Below, one piece after another: positions 48,052 through 59,623 of a stretch of DNA of 64,000 bases (position 1 is the stretch's first letter; each line of letters begins with the position of its first letter). The position numbers and the translations under genes were made by a program. The stretch is from Erythrobacter sp. HKB08 (GTDB taxonomy: Bacteria; Pseudomonadota; Alphaproteobacteria; Sphingomonadales; Sphingomonadaceae). The stretch is taken from positions 2,339,501 to 2,403,500 of the forward strand of contig NZ_CP035310.1 of assembly GCF_004114695.1 (NCBI RefSeq). Direction: 5' to 3'. Under the pieces are notes generated by a model. The model was not told the DNA's origin, searched no databases, and worked only from the letters and a program-made list of their open reading frames with translations.

Positions 48052-49872
48052 TCACTCCACCTCGAAAAGTGCGGCCAGCTGCTCGATGATCGTGCCGCCC
48101 AATTGCTCGACATCCATGATCGTCACCGAGCGCTTGTAGTAGCGGGTCACGTCGTGGCCGATGCCGATGGCGGCGAGCTGTACCGGCGAGGCTTTCTCGA
48201 TCCACTCGATCACGCGGCGCAGGTGCTGTTCGAGGTAGCCGGCGTTGTTCACGCTGAGCGTGCTGTCGTCGACCGGCGCGCCGTCGGAGATGACCATCAG
48301 GATGCGGCGGTCTTCCGAGCGGGCGAGCAGGCGCTCGTGCGCCCAGAGCAGCGCCTCGCCGTCGATGTTTTCCTTAAGCAGCCCCTCGCGCATCATCAGG
48401 CCGAGGTTGCGGCGCGCGCGGCGCCACGGTTCGTCGGCCTTCTTGTAGACGATGTGGCGCAAATCGTTGAGGCGGCCCGGATGCGGCGGCTTGCCATCGG
48501 CGAGCCAGGCCTCGCGGCTCTGCCCGCCCTTCCATGCGCGGGTGGTGAAGCCAAGGATCTCGGTCTTCACGCCGCAACGCTCCAGCGTGCGGGCGAGGAT
48601 ATCGGCACTGATCGCGGCGATGCTGATCGGGCGGCCACGCATCGAGCCGGAATTGTCGATCAGCAGGGTGACGATCGTGTCCTTGAACTCGGTATCGCGC
48701 TCGACCTTGTAGCTCAGCGAATGGCCCGGGCTGATGACCACGCGGGCGAGGCGCGCCGCGTCGAGCATGCCTTCTTCCTGGTCGAAATCCCAGCTGCGGT
48801 TCTGCTGCGCCATGAGGCGGCGCTGCAGGCGGTTGGCGAGCTTGGTGACGACCGATTGCAGGCCGGTCAGCTGGCTGTCGAGATAGGCGCGCAGCCGGTC
48901 CAGCTCCTCGCTGTCACACAGCTCGGGCGCTTCGATTACCTCGTCGAAGCGGTCGGTGAAATACTTGTATTCGAAGTCGTTCGGAATGTCGGTCCACGGG
49001 CGGTTCGGGCGGACCGGCAGCATGCCGTCGTCGCCTTCCTCGCCGACCTCGCCGTCGGACATTTCATCGGAGGATTCGAGCTCGGTCTCGGCCTCGCCGT
49101 CGCTCTCGCCTTCCTCCATCTCGCCGGCCATTTCGGTGGCCTGCGGATCGCCCTGGGCGCTGTCCTCGTCCTGGTCGTCCTCGTCCTGCTGTTCCTCGCC
49201 CTCGTCCTCGTCGCCGTCATCATCGTCCGATGCGCCGTCTTCCTCGGGGCGGGTGAGCTCGAGATGCTGCAACATGTCGAGCGCAAGCGACTGGAAAGCC
49301 TCCTGGTTGTCGATCGACAGGGCGAGCGCTTCGAAGTCGCCGCCGGTGCGCGCCTCGATGAACTCGCGCACCATGTCGACGCCCGCGCGGGCCTTTGCCG
49401 GGATTTCCGCACCAGTCAGCTCCTCGCGCAGCATCAGGCCGAGCGCGCTCTGCAGCGGCACCTCGTTCTCGCCCTGCGCGCGGCTGATCGGATCGGACGC
49501 GGTACGCAGTTCGACCGCGGCATCAAGGTTCTCGCGCATGCCGCTGAAATTGTTCGCCCCGAGCGCTTCGTAGCGAACCTGCTCGATCGCATCGTACACC
49601 GCCCGCGCGACCGGCTCTGCCGGGGCATTGCGGACATGCAGCGCTTCGTTGTGATGGCGCAGCTTGAGGGCGAAGCTGTCGGCAAACCCGCGCGCCTCGC
49701 TCGCCTGTTCGGGTGGCAGGCTGCGGCCCGGCAGCGGCACGCGGAAGTTCTTGCCCGAAGCGCTGGGCGCATCGGCGCTCCACGCGACCTCGACTTCCGG
49801 CTCACGCGAAATGGCGCGCGCCGTACCGGTCAGCGCGCGCTTGAAGCGGTCGAGGGGAGTTTCGTCGGCCAA
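48052..49872 (-). CDS. cobT: Cobaltochelatase subunit CobT
   Basis: A 606-residue protein with a C-terminal von Willebrand A domain carrying the MIDAS motif DNSGS, and a long acidic stretch (about 200-290) rich in Asp and Glu. CobT acts with CobS and CobN to insert cobalt in the aerobic B12 pathway. cobS and cobN are not in the window. Confidence 0.95.
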   Translation of the reverse strand: MADETPLDRFKRALTGTARAISREPEVEVAWSADAPSASGKNFRVPLPGRSLPPEQASEARGFADSFALKLRHHNEALHVRNAPAEPVARAVYDAIEQVRYEALGANNFSGMRENLDAAVELRTASDPISRAQGENEVPLQSALGLMLREELTGAEIPAKARAGVDMVREFIEARTGGDFEALALSIDNQEAFQSLALDMLQHLELTRPEEDGASDDDDGDEDEGEEQQDEDDQDEDSAQGDPQATEMAGEMEEGESDGEAETELESSDEMSDGEVGEEGDDGMLPVRPNRPWTDIPNDFEYKYFTDRFDEVIEAPELCDSEELDRLRAYLDSQLTGLQSVVTKLANRLQRRLMAQQNRSWDFDQEEGMLDAARLARVVISPGHSLSYKVERDTEFKDTIVTLLIDNSGSMRGRPISIAAISADILARTLERCGVKTEILGFTTRAWKGGQSREAWLADGKPPHPGRLNDLRHIVYKKADEPWRRARRNLGLMMREGLLKENIDGEALLWAHERLLARSEDRRILMVISDGAPVDDSTLSVNNAGYLEQHLRRVIEWIEKASPVQLAAIGIGHDVTRYYKRSVTIMDVEQLGGTIIEQLAALFEVE

Positions 49873-49881
49873 GTCGCTAGA

Positions 49882-50535
49882 TCAGATAATGCTCTGCCCG
49901 GTCGCTTCCCAGTCCTTGAGGAAGCCCTCGATGCCCTTGTCGGTCAGCACGTGGTTGAACAGCTGCTTGATGACCTTGGGCGGCGCGGTCATCACGTCGG
50001 CACCGATCAGCGCGCTTTCGAGCACATGCGTCGTATGGCGCACCGAAGCGACGAGGATTTCGGTCTCGAATAGGTAGTTGTCGTAGATCTGGCGAATGTC
50101 GCGGATGAGGTCCATGCCGTTGGTGCCGTTGTCGTCGTGACGGCCGACGAAAGGCGAGATGAAGGTCGCGCCCGCCTTCGCTGCGAGCAGCGCCTGGTTC
50201 GCGCTGAAGCACAGGGTCACATTGACCATGGTGCCATCGTCGGTCAGCGCCTTGCAGGTCTTGAGGCCGTCGATCGTCAGCGGAACCTTGATGCAGACGT
50301 TGTCCGCGATCTTGCGCAGGACTTCGGCCTCTTTCATCATCGTCTCATGATCGAGCGCGACGACTTCCGCGCTGACCGGACCATCGGTGATGCCGCAGAT
50401 TTCCTTCGTCACTTCCATGAAGTCGCGGCCCGACTTCGCGATGAGCGAGGGGTTGGTGGTAACGCCGTCGAGCAGGCCGGTCGCGGCCAGTTCCTTGATG
50501 TCGTCGATTTCGGCGGTGTCGGCGAAGAATTTCAT
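49882..50535 (-). CDS. Transaldolase/fructose-6-phosphate aldolase family protein
   Basis: A 217-residue TalC/Fsa-type aldolase of typical length. The Schiff-base lysine is Lys83 (NVCIKVPLT). The [13 protein letters not shown] motif is diagnostic of the family. It either transfers dihydroxyacetone (transaldolase) or cleaves fructose-6-phosphate; sequence alone cannot tell. It lies 9 nt upstream of cobT in the same direction. Confidence 0.93.
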   Translation of the reverse strand: MKFFADTAEIDDIKELAATGLLDGVTTNPSLIAKSGRDFMEVTKEICGITDGPVSAEVVALDHETMMKEAEVLRKIADNVCIKVPLTIDGLKTCKALTDDGTMVNVTLCFSANQALLAAKAGATFISPFVGRHDDNGTNGMDLIRDIRQIYDNYLFETEILVASVRHTTHVLESALIGADVMTAPPKVIKQLFNHVLTDKGIEGFLKDWEATGQSII

Positions 50536-50613
50536 CGGTTGCGGTCTCCGGAAGAATGCGATTCCCCGGTGCTCTAACGAAGCGTGGGCGCAGCCGCTAG
50601 CCCCGCCTGTGCA

Positions 50614-51306
50614 CTAGAGGCGCGAGCCGACCCCGAAGACGCCGATAATCAGCGGGTCGTTGGTCGCGCGCGGATTGCGGCGGATTTCCGCTTCCTCGAA
50701 GCCGATCTCGGTCCAGATCGCATCGTTGATCGAGTTCGAGAAGCGGGTCGCGACGCCCGGCACGTCGACACCGGAGAGGCGCGCGATGGCATCGCCGATG
50801 ACCGGGTCGCGCGCGATGCGGATCGCATCGCCCAGTTCGGGGACCATGGCTTCGACCAGCGTATTGCCCATCTCGCCGCGCAGGAACGCGGTCGCAGCGG
50901 TCGGGCCGCCGTTCACCAGTCGCTCGGCCGCTTCGAAACCGACGACGCGCACGGCATCGGCGACCAGGGGTGCCGCTCGCTCCGCACCTTCGATGGCGAG
51001 ATCGGCGAAGGCATCTTCAAGCCGCGACTTGAACAGGGTCGAAGTGAGGATCGAGGCGAGGATATCACCGCGCGTGCCGAGGATATTGCCGAGCCCGATG
51101 CGCCCGACCTGGTCGTCCCAATAGCCGCCGGGCGCGGTAAGGCGGGCGAAAGCGCGCTCGCTCGAAAGCAGGAGCAGCCGGCGAATGGCATCGGTCAGGC
51201 CGTAACCGGGAAGTCCCGCACACCCCGACAACAGGATCGCGCCGGTTGCGGCGCTGCCGCCGAGGAATGCGCGGCGTCCGATCGCATTGCTGAAATTATC
51301 GGTCAT
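50614..51306 (-). CDS. DUF4197 family lipoprotein
   Basis: A 230-residue protein with a twin-arginine-like/lipoprotein signal (GRRAFLGG, then a hydrophobic run to LLSGC). The mature part is helical and matches DUF4197 proteins by its repeated AIRRLLLLSSERAF and SNSINDAIWTEIG regions. Function unknown. The ATG at 51306 is chosen to include the signal; the open frame beyond is the complement of priA. Confidence 0.82.
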   Translation of the reverse strand: MTDNFSNAIGRRAFLGGSAATGAILLSGCAGLPGYGLTDAIRRLLLLSSERAFARLTAPGGYWDDQVGRIGLGNILGTRGDILASILTSTLFKSRLEDAFADLAIEGAERAAPLVADAVRVVGFEAAERLVNGGPTAATAFLRGEMGNTLVEAMVPELGDAIRIARDPVIGDAIARLSGVDVPGVATRFSNSINDAIWTEIGFEEAEIRRNPRATNDPLIIGVFGVGSRL

Positions 51307-51363
51307 TGAAGGCTCTCCTTGCTTGCGACACAGACGCGCAAAACCCCATATTGATCCGCGAAC

Positions 51364-53529
51364 ATGAACCGCGTCCGTCTCCTTGTCTTCAACGCAGCAC
51401 TCGGCCCGCTTGACTATCGTGTCCCTGACGGCATGACGGTCGAGCCGGGCTCGGTCGTCGTTGCGCCGCTCGGGCCGCGGCAGATCATCGGCATCGTCTG
51501 GGAGGAAGAACGCCTGCCTACCGAACCGGTGCCCGACAGCAAGCTGCGCCCGCTGCTCGAGGTGCTCCCCGTGCCGCCGATCAGGTCCGAACTGCGCCGC
51601 CTGATCGAATGGACTGCGGACTATTACTGCGCACCGCTGACCGCAGTTGCGCGCATGGTCATCTCCTCCGGCGGGGCGCTGCGCGGGCCGGCTACCATTA
51701 CCGAGTACCGGTTGTCGGGCGGGATGCCGGAGCGCATGACGCCCAAGCGCGAACTGGCGATGGCTGCGCTCGAAGGGGAACAAGCGACCATTCGCGAGCT
51801 TGCAGAGATCGCGGGCGTATCGGACGCGGTGCTGCGCGGGCTGGTCAACCAGGGCGCGCTGGAGCCGGTGGTGGTCGACTGCGACCGCCCCTACCCCCGC
51901 GCCAATGCGGGCCACGCGACAGTCGACCTCAGCGAAGAACAGCAGGCGGTATCCGCCCGTCTGGTCGAGGCGGTCGAGGCGGAGGAGTTCGCGCCCTTCC
52001 TGCTCGACGGGGTGACCGGCTCGGGCAAGACCGAAACCTATTTCGAGCCGATGGCAGCTGCGCTCAGGGCCGACCGGCAGGTGCTCGTCCTGCTGCCTGA
52101 AATCGCGCTGACGGAGAATTTCCTGCGCCGTTTCGAAGAGCGTTTCGGCGCGCCGCCGATCGTGTGGCATTCCTCGCTGAAATCGACCGAGCGTCGCCGT
52201 GCGTGGCGCGCGATTGCGAGCGGCGAGGCGCAGGTCGTGGTCGGCGCGCGCTCGGCGCTGTTCCTGCCCTATGCCAATCTCGGCCTGATCGTCGTCGACG
52301 AGGCGCACGAGATCAGCTTCAAGCAGGACGACGGCGTGCGCTACAATGCGCGCGATGTTGCAGTCATGCGCGCCCGGTTCGAGAAGATCCCCGTCGTCCT
52401 CGCCAGTGCGACGCCGGCGCTCGAAAGCCTACAAATGGCCGAGAGCGGTATCTACGAAAAGCTCGACCTGCCGAGCCGCTACGGCGGGGCGACGCTGCCG
52501 GAAATACGCCTGCTCAACCTGACCGAGGAACCGCCAGAAAAAGGCCGCTGGCTCGCGCCCGAACTCGCGCGCGAACTCTTCGCCCGTCTCGAACGGGGCG
52601 AGCAGTCGCTGCTGTTCCTCAACCGCCGGGGCTATGCGCCGCTGACCTTGTGCCGCAACTGCGGCTACCGCTTCGAATGCTCCAACTGCAGCGCGTGGCT
52701 GGTCGAACACCGCTTCAGCCAGCGCCTCGCCTGCCACCATTGCGGCCACGAAGAGCGCGTCCCCGAAGCGTGCCCGGAATGCGCCGAGCCCGATTGCCTC
52801 GTCGCCTGCGGACCCGGCGTCGAGCGGATTGCGGACGAGGTGGCAGAGATCATGCCCGAAGCGCGCGTCGCCGTGGTCACCTCCGACACGCTCAACAGCC
52901 CGGAAAAAGCGGCCGCATTCGTCGCGCAGGCGGAAGCGAAGGCGATCGACGTGATCGTCGGCACCCAGCTCGTGACCAAGGGTTTCCACTTCCCCGAGCT
53001 GACACTGGTCGGCGTGGTCGATGCGGACCTCGGCCTCGAGGGCGGCGACCTGCGCGCGGCAGAGCGCACGTACCAGCAGGTCGCACAAGTCGCCGGTCGC
53101 GCGGGACGCGGGGCGAAGCCCGGCACGGTCCTCATCCAGACCCGCCATCCCGATGCACCGGTGATCGAGGCGCTGGCGGCAGGCGACCGCGACGCCTTTT
53201 ACGAGGCGGAAACCGAAGCCCGGCGTCATGCAGGCGCGCCGCCGTTCGGTCGCTGGGCGGCGATCATCGTCTCGAGCGAAGACGAGAACGAGGCGCGCGA
53301 GGCCGCCCGCATGATCGGCGGCACCCAGCCCCGGGTGAAGGACATCGCGATCCTCGGCCCGGCGCCTGCTCCGATGTCGCTCTTGCGCGGGCGCTACCGC
53401 TACCGGCTGCTGATAAACGCACGCCGCAGCGCACAGGTGCAGGACGTGATCCGCGACTGGCTCGGCAAGCTCGAATTCCCGCGCGGCGTGCGCGTGAGCG
53501 TCGATATCGATCCCTACAGTTTCGTTTGA
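51364..53529 (+). CDS. priA: Primosomal protein N', replication restart helicase PriA
   Basis: A 721-residue SF2 helicase that restarts stalled replication forks. The N-terminal 3'-DNA-binding region is followed by Walker A (GVTGSGKTE), the DEAH box (VVDEAHE) and a cluster of eight cysteines that bind two zincs (CRNCGYRFECSNC and CHHC, CPEC region). The winged helix and C-terminal domain are complete. Monocistronic by context; the DUF4197 gene is divergent. Confidence 0.96.
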   Translation: MNRVRLLVFNAALGPLDYRVPDGMTVEPGSVVVAPLGPRQIIGIVWEEERLPTEPVPDSKLRPLLEVLPVPPIRSELRRLIEWTADYYCAPLTAVARMVISSGGALRGPATITEYRLSGGMPERMTPKRELAMAALEGEQATIRELAEIAGVSDAVLRGLVNQGALEPVVVDCDRPYPRANAGHATVDLSEEQQAVSARLVEAVEAEEFAPFLLDGVTGSGKTETYFEPMAAALRADRQVLVLLPEIALTENFLRRFEERFGAPPIVWHSSLKSTERRRAWRAIASGEAQVVVGARSALFLPYANLGLIVVDEAHEISFKQDDGVRYNARDVAVMRARFEKIPVVLASATPALESLQMAESGIYEKLDLPSRYGGATLPEIRLLNLTEEPPEKGRWLAPELARELFARLERGEQSLLFLNRRGYAPLTLCRNCGYRFECSNCSAWLVEHRFSQRLACHHCGHEERVPEACPECAEPDCLVACGPGVERIADEVAEIMPEARVAVVTSDTLNSPEKAAAFVAQAEAKAIDVIVGTQLVTKGFHFPELTLVGVVDADLGLEGGDLRAAERTYQQVAQVAGRAGRGAKPGTVLIQTRHPDAPVIEALAAGDRDAFYEAETEARRHAGAPPFGRWAAIIVSSEDENEAREAARMIGGTQPRVKDIAILGPAPAPMSLLRGRYRYRLLINARRSAQVQDVIRDWLGKLEFPRGVRVSVDIDPYSFV

Positions 53530-53597
53530 GGCGCTCGCCTCTTGAAATATTGCCCCGTCTTTGCGAGCATTTCGGCCGAATCGTAGGGGTCGAAATC

Positions 53598-55208
53598 ATG
53601 AATTCAATTCGCAGACTATTTTCCGCACTTGCGGCAGCGCTCACGCTCGTCGCAATGCCTGCCAGTGCGCAGGAGTGGTATCGGGCGGATACCGACAATT
53701 TCATTATCCTGAGCAGTGGCAGCGAAGAGAATATTCGCGAATGGGCACTGAAGCTGGAACGCTTCGATGCGCTCATGCGGCTGCGCTACCGTATCCCGAG
53801 CGATCCGTCGCCCAACCGGCTGACGGTCTACGTCCTCGGCGATTCCCGCGACGTGATGGAATCGCTGACCGGCGGCAAGCAGGGTTCGGTCGCCGGCTAC
53901 TATTCGAGCCAGCTCGACGGCAGCTACGCGGTCACGCAGCGCACCATCGCGCGGCGCGGCGAGCTGAGCGGCCAGGAAGTGCTGTTTCACGAATACGGCC
54001 ACCACTTCATGTATCGCTATTTCCCCTTCGCCTATCCGGGCTGGTACCGTGAAGGTTTCGCGGAATATTACGCGACCACCGAGTTCGACGAAGATGGCAA
54101 CTGGAACTACGGCAAGCCGCCGATCTATCGCGGCAGCACGCTGACCGGCATCGACCGCCAGATCTCCTTCAAGAAGATGCTGACGACGCCGCAGGCCGAG
54201 CTGGACGACTTCGAGTCCTACCAGGTCTACACCCGCGGTTGGCTGCTCGTTCACATGCTGCATTCCGATCCGGAGCGCGGCCGCCAGCTGAACGACTTCC
54301 TGATCCGCGTCGGCAATGGCGAAGATCGCAAGGCGGCAGCCGAGGCAGCCTTCGGCGACCTCGACGAACTCGACCGTGAAGCGCGCCGCTACATGGGCAA
54401 GAGCCCGACCTACATCCGTGGCCGCGAGCCGATCGAATACACGGGTCGTTTCGACGTCGTGAAGCTGGATTCGATCGATTCCCGTTTTGAGGAACTGCGT
54501 CTCGCCAACCGTCGCACCCGCTTCCGCGAGGAAACGCGCGACAAGCTGCGCGCGCTTGCCGAGGAAGCACCGGGCCGCATCCACATCTGGAACGAGCTGG
54601 CGGATGCCGAACACATGGTCGCGCATAGCGAACAGTGGAAGGAATCGCGCCGTGCGGCCCGCGCTGTCGATCGCAACGTGAAGAACGAGGACATCGAACG
54701 CGGTCCGGTCAATCTCAACGCGGCCATCGCAGCAGTCGACCGGGCGCTCGAGATCGATCCGGAAAACTACCGTGCGAACGCGCTCAAGGCCGAGTTCTTG
54801 ATGGATGTCGCACGCGACAACGACCAGCCGAGCCTGTGGGCGGAAGGCCGCGCGCATGCGATCACCGCCAACCGCGTGCGTCCGGACGATCCCTTCCCGC
54901 TCTCGCTGTTCTACGACAGCTATGCCGAGGCGGGTGAAGAGATCCCGGATATGGCGCGCTCCGCCCTCGCCCGTGCATTCGAACTCGCGCCGGAATCGGA
55001 AGAGCTGCGCGTCGACTACGCGCTCGACCTTGCCCTTCAGGGTAGGACCGACACGGCCGTCGACGTCGTCGAATTCCTGCTCGCTTCGCCGCACAGCGAA
55101 GATCGCGGCAAGCTCGCGCTGCAGCAGATCGAGGCGATCAAGAACGGCGCAACCTTCCTCGAAGCCAGCGAAATGAAGCTGGACGACGAGGAAGAGGAAG
55201 ACGCGTAA
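53598..55208 (+). CDS. Secreted TPR zinc metalloprotease (gluzincin-like)
   Basis: A 536-residue protein with a signal peptide (about 1-24, ending SAQ). A zinc motif HEYGH lies at His131-His135, and a likely third ligand, Glu156 (FAEYY), sits 20 residues on, in gluzincin manner. A TPR-like region occupies roughly 300-510. It is probably a periplasmic protease with a protein-binding tail; the substrate is unknown. The ATG at 53598 is the only start that keeps the signal; the longer frame is in priA. Confidence 0.85.
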   Translation: MNSIRRLFSALAAALTLVAMPASAQEWYRADTDNFIILSSGSEENIREWALKLERFDALMRLRYRIPSDPSPNRLTVYVLGDSRDVMESLTGGKQGSVAGYYSSQLDGSYAVTQRTIARRGELSGQEVLFHEYGHHFMYRYFPFAYPGWYREGFAEYYATTEFDEDGNWNYGKPPIYRGSTLTGIDRQISFKKMLTTPQAELDDFESYQVYTRGWLLVHMLHSDPERGRQLNDFLIRVGNGEDRKAAAEAAFGDLDELDREARRYMGKSPTYIRGREPIEYTGRFDVVKLDSIDSRFEELRLANRRTRFREETRDKLRALAEEAPGRIHIWNELADAEHMVAHSEQWKESRRAARAVDRNVKNEDIERGPVNLNAAIAAVDRALEIDPENYRANALKAEFLMDVARDNDQPSLWAEGRAHAITANRVRPDDPFPLSLFYDSYAEAGEEIPDMARSALARAFELAPESEELRVDYALDLALQGRTDTAVDVVEFLLASPHSEDRGKLALQQIEAIKNGATFLEASEMKLDDEEEEDA

Positions 55209-55237
55209 CAGCGAACACCTCTTAAACGGGGATGACG

Positions 55238-55275
55238 AGAGGGGGTATGGCGGCTAGCTGTACCCCCTCTTTCCA
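55238..55275 (+). terminator. Rho-independent terminator
   Basis: A 10-bp stem, AGAGGGGGTA (55238-55247) with TACCCCCTCT (55261-55270), and a 13-nt loop, followed by a short T-rich TTCC. It follows the metalloprotease gene by 30 nt. Confidence 0.65.
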
Positions 55276-55294
55276 TTAATGGAGTTGTCTCGTC

Positions 55295-55930
55295 ATGCTC
55301 ACCGTCCACCACCTTCGCCTGTCGCAGTCCGAACGCATCGTCTGGCTGTGCGAGGAAATGGGCATCGAGTACGACCTCAAGCTCTACAACCGGCGGACCG
55401 ACAACAACCTCGCGCCCGACGAGTACAAGGCGCTCCACCCGATGGGCATCGCACCGGTCATCACCGATGGCGATTTCGTGCTCGGCGAAAGCGGCGCGAT
55501 CATCGACTGGATCGTCGCGAAATACGGCGATCATGGCCTGGTCCCGGGCAAGGACCATCCCGACTTTGCCGATCACCTCTTCTTCTACCACTGGGCCAAC
55601 GCGACCTTCATGACCAACGGCATGATGGCACTCGTCGCGAGCCGGATGGTGGAAGGCGGCGAAATGCCCCCCTTCGTCGCGGATCGCATGGCGAAGAGCT
55701 GGGCGATCGTCGAGCAGCGCCTTGGCGAGGCCGAGTATTTCGGCGGCTCGCAGCTCACTACGGCAGACATCATGATGGGCTTCCAGCTGACCACCAGCCG
55801 CGCGATGAGCGGCATGGGCATCGAGGGCATGCCGAACCTGCAGGCCTATCTCAGACGCATCGGCGAGCGCCCGGCCTACCAGCGCGCCATGGCCAAGGCG
55901 GAACCGGGCATGGAGCCTAAGCTCGACTAG
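55295..55930 (+). CDS. Glutathione S-transferase family protein
   Basis: A 211-residue GST with a thioredoxin-fold N-terminal domain (GIAPVITDGDF and LGESGAIIDWI) and an all-helical C-terminal domain. A serine (LSQSERI) takes the position of the catalytic Ser/Tyr. The substrate is unknown; detoxification or stress defence is usual. It is followed after 14 nt by the photolyase gene, so the two may be co-transcribed. Confidence 0.92.
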   Translation: MLTVHHLRLSQSERIVWLCEEMGIEYDLKLYNRRTDNNLAPDEYKALHPMGIAPVITDGDFVLGESGAIIDWIVAKYGDHGLVPGKDHPDFADHLFFYHWANATFMTNGMMALVASRMVEGGEMPPFVADRMAKSWAIVEQRLGEAEYFGGSQLTTADIMMGFQLTTSRAMSGMGIEGMPNLQAYLRRIGERPAYQRAMAKAEPGMEPKLD

Positions 55931-55944
55931 TGCGTTGGAGGCGC

Positions 55945-57513
<1,569 letters not shown>

Positions 57514-57522
57514 CCGAGCAGG

Positions 57523-58425
57523 TCAGGCCTGCGCCTGCTTCGACCACATCGGCGTGATCCACTTGCCTTCCTTGCGGGCCTGCCAGACCATCCAGACACC
57601 TGCAGTCGTCGCAACGACCAGCGCGATGACCGAAGCCTCGAGCCCGAATGCGCCGCCCGACAGCCAGTCCGGCCCGCTCAGCCGCGCATCGACCAGCCCT
57701 TGGAAGCTGTAGCCCGATACCGGCACGCCCCAGATGAAGCCCTGCGTTACGTTCCAGCCCGCGTGGATACCCACGGCGAGCCACAGCGAGCGGGTCAGCA
57801 TGTATGCGCCGCCAAGCAGGATGCCTGCCTCGATCGCAATGGCGATGGAGGAAAACAGCGTCGCATTGTCGTTCGCGGCATGGCCGAAACCGAACAGCAG
57901 CGAGCTGATTGCCAGCGCGACCCAGCTCCCGGCGAATTCCTCGAGCCAGCGGAAGATGATGCCGCGCAGCAGCAGTTCCTCGATCAGCCCGGCCGAAACG
58001 CCGGTCAGCATGACGATCTGCACGAAGTCGGAGAAGCCGCCCTGTCCGGTCACGCGGTAGGCCCCGGCAACCGCGGCGATGCCGACCACGGTGGTGAAAA
58101 TGGCAGCCCCGACACCGAAGCCCAGCGCCGTATCGGTCAGAGAGCCTGCGACCGGCAGATCGTCCTGCTTGCGCCGCCCGAGCCGCCGGATGACGAGCTT
58201 GTAGATCGCAATCGCGGCAGCGACCGTCACGACGGTGCGGATAGTCACGTCGATATTCGGGTCGAGCGTTTCGGGAAGCAGGCTCAGCGACACCCCACAC
58301 AGCGCGAGAACGCCAAGCAGCAGCACGGTTGCGACCACCATCGCGGTCAGCGGGAATTCCCATACCTTGCGCCACAATGGTCGCTTCGCTGCGGTTGTGG
58401 CTGCGGTTGCGATTTCGTCGGTCAT
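57523..58425 (-). CDS. CPBP family intramembrane metalloprotease
   Basis: A 300-residue polytopic membrane protein with about eight predicted helices. The EExxxR motif is EELLLRGII and later His motifs are FGFGHAAND and GIHAGWNV. It belongs to the CAAX/bacteriocin-processing (CPBP) group; physiological substrate unknown. Convergent with the photolyase gene. Confidence 0.9.
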   Translation of the reverse strand: MTDEIATAATTAAKRPLWRKVWEFPLTAMVVATVLLLGVLALCGVSLSLLPETLDPNIDVTIRTVVTVAAAIAIYKLVIRRLGRRKQDDLPVAGSLTDTALGFGVGAAIFTTVVGIAAVAGAYRVTGQGGFSDFVQIVMLTGVSAGLIEELLLRGIIFRWLEEFAGSWVALAISSLLFGFGHAANDNATLFSSIAIAIEAGILLGGAYMLTRSLWLAVGIHAGWNVTQGFIWGVPVSGYSFQGLVDARLSGPDWLSGGAFGLEASVIALVVATTAGVWMVWQARKEGKWITPMWSKQAQA

Positions 58426-58473
58426 TGCCCCTCCATTGTCAGCTGCGGGAGAGGCCGCAATTCGCGAGCCGTG

Positions 58474-59517
58474 TCAATCGGCTTTGGCGCGTTCCCTGCG
58501 CAGCAATTCGGCTTTGATATCGCTGCCGTAGGCGTAGCCGCCGATGGAACCGTCGCTGCGCACCACGCGGTGGCAGGGAATGAGCACAGCGACATTGTTC
58601 GCGCCGTTCGCGCTGCCGGCTGCGCGGGTCGCCTTGGGCTTGCCGACTGCGGCGGCGAGCTGCGCGTAGGAGCGGGTCTCCCCCGCCGGGATTTCGCGCA
58701 GTGCCTGCCACACGGCTTCCTGGAACGCGGTGCCCTTCACATCGAGCGGGATGTCCTGTCCGGTGCCCGGCTGCTCGACCGCATCGACCACACGCTGGAG
58801 CAGCGAGGAAAACGCCTCGCCGCCCTCGACCAGTTCGGCATTGGGAAAACGTGCGCGAAGCTCGGCCTCGTCCTCGTCGAACGAGAGGCGGCACACGCCC
58901 TTCTCTGTCGCCGCGACCAGCATCGCGCCGATCGAGGTGTCGACGACCGCCCAGTGGATCGTCACCCCGGCCCCGCCCTTGCTCCAAGCAGAAGCGCTCA
59001 TCCCCTGGTCCTTTCGCTGGTCATAGAAACGCGAGGGCGCCGAATAGCCCGCCTCGTAGATTGCGCCGGCCACGCTCTCGCCCTTGCTCAGCGCCTTGCC
59101 CGCCCGCTCGCGCCGCAGCGCGCGCTGGTAGGCGGCAGGAGAGAGGCCGACGGCGCGTTTGAAGACCCGCTGGAAATGCGCCGCGGAATAGCCGGTCAGC
59201 GCCGCCAGCTTGTCGAGCGAGACGCCCTCCTCGCTCCGCTGGAGCAGGGCGAGTGCATCGCGCACCGCGCATTCCTCGCGCGATTGCTGGTCCGGGGCGC
59301 AGCGCTTGCAGGCGCGCAAGCCCGCCGCCTCGGCTGCATCACAGTCCGCATAGAAGCGCACGTTCTCGCGCTTGGGAGCACGCGCCGGGCAGCTCGGGCG
59401 GCAATAGATTCCGGTCGAATGGACGCCGGTCACGAACACCCCGTCGAACCGCCGGTCCTTGGCGAGCGCGATCTGCCAGCGCTGGTCGTCGGTCAGTGGG
59501 TTTGCCGTGTCCGTCAT
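58474..59517 (-). CDS. ada: Bifunctional Ada: regulator and O6-methylguanine-DNA methyltransferase
   Basis: A 347-residue protein with three parts: an N-terminal Ada zinc domain (Cys39, Cys43, Cys70, Cys73), an AraC-type HTH (about 85-180) and a C-terminal methyltransferase domain with the acceptor Cys315 (IPCHRV). It repairs O6-methylguanine and methylphosphotriesters and, when methylated at Cys39, activates the adaptive response in E. coli. Near the Fe-S photolyase gene. Confidence 0.95.
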   Translation of the reverse strand: MTDTANPLTDDQRWQIALAKDRRFDGVFVTGVHSTGIYCRPSCPARAPKRENVRFYADCDAAEAAGLRACKRCAPDQQSREECAVRDALALLQRSEEGVSLDKLAALTGYSAAHFQRVFKRAVGLSPAAYQRALRRERAGKALSKGESVAGAIYEAGYSAPSRFYDQRKDQGMSASAWSKGGAGVTIHWAVVDTSIGAMLVAATEKGVCRLSFDEDEAELRARFPNAELVEGGEAFSSLLQRVVDAVEQPGTGQDIPLDVKGTAFQEAVWQALREIPAGETRSYAQLAAAVGKPKATRAAGSANGANNVAVLIPCHRVVRSDGSIGGYAYGSDIKAELLRRERAKAD

Positions 59518-59623
59518 CGTCTTGCTCCCGAGCCCGTGTCAGTCAGCCCCGTCTAATGCAAACCTTATGGTGCCGCGTCCCGAAGCTTGCGGTCAATGTC
59601 GCAAGCGGCATAGAACACCGCCG

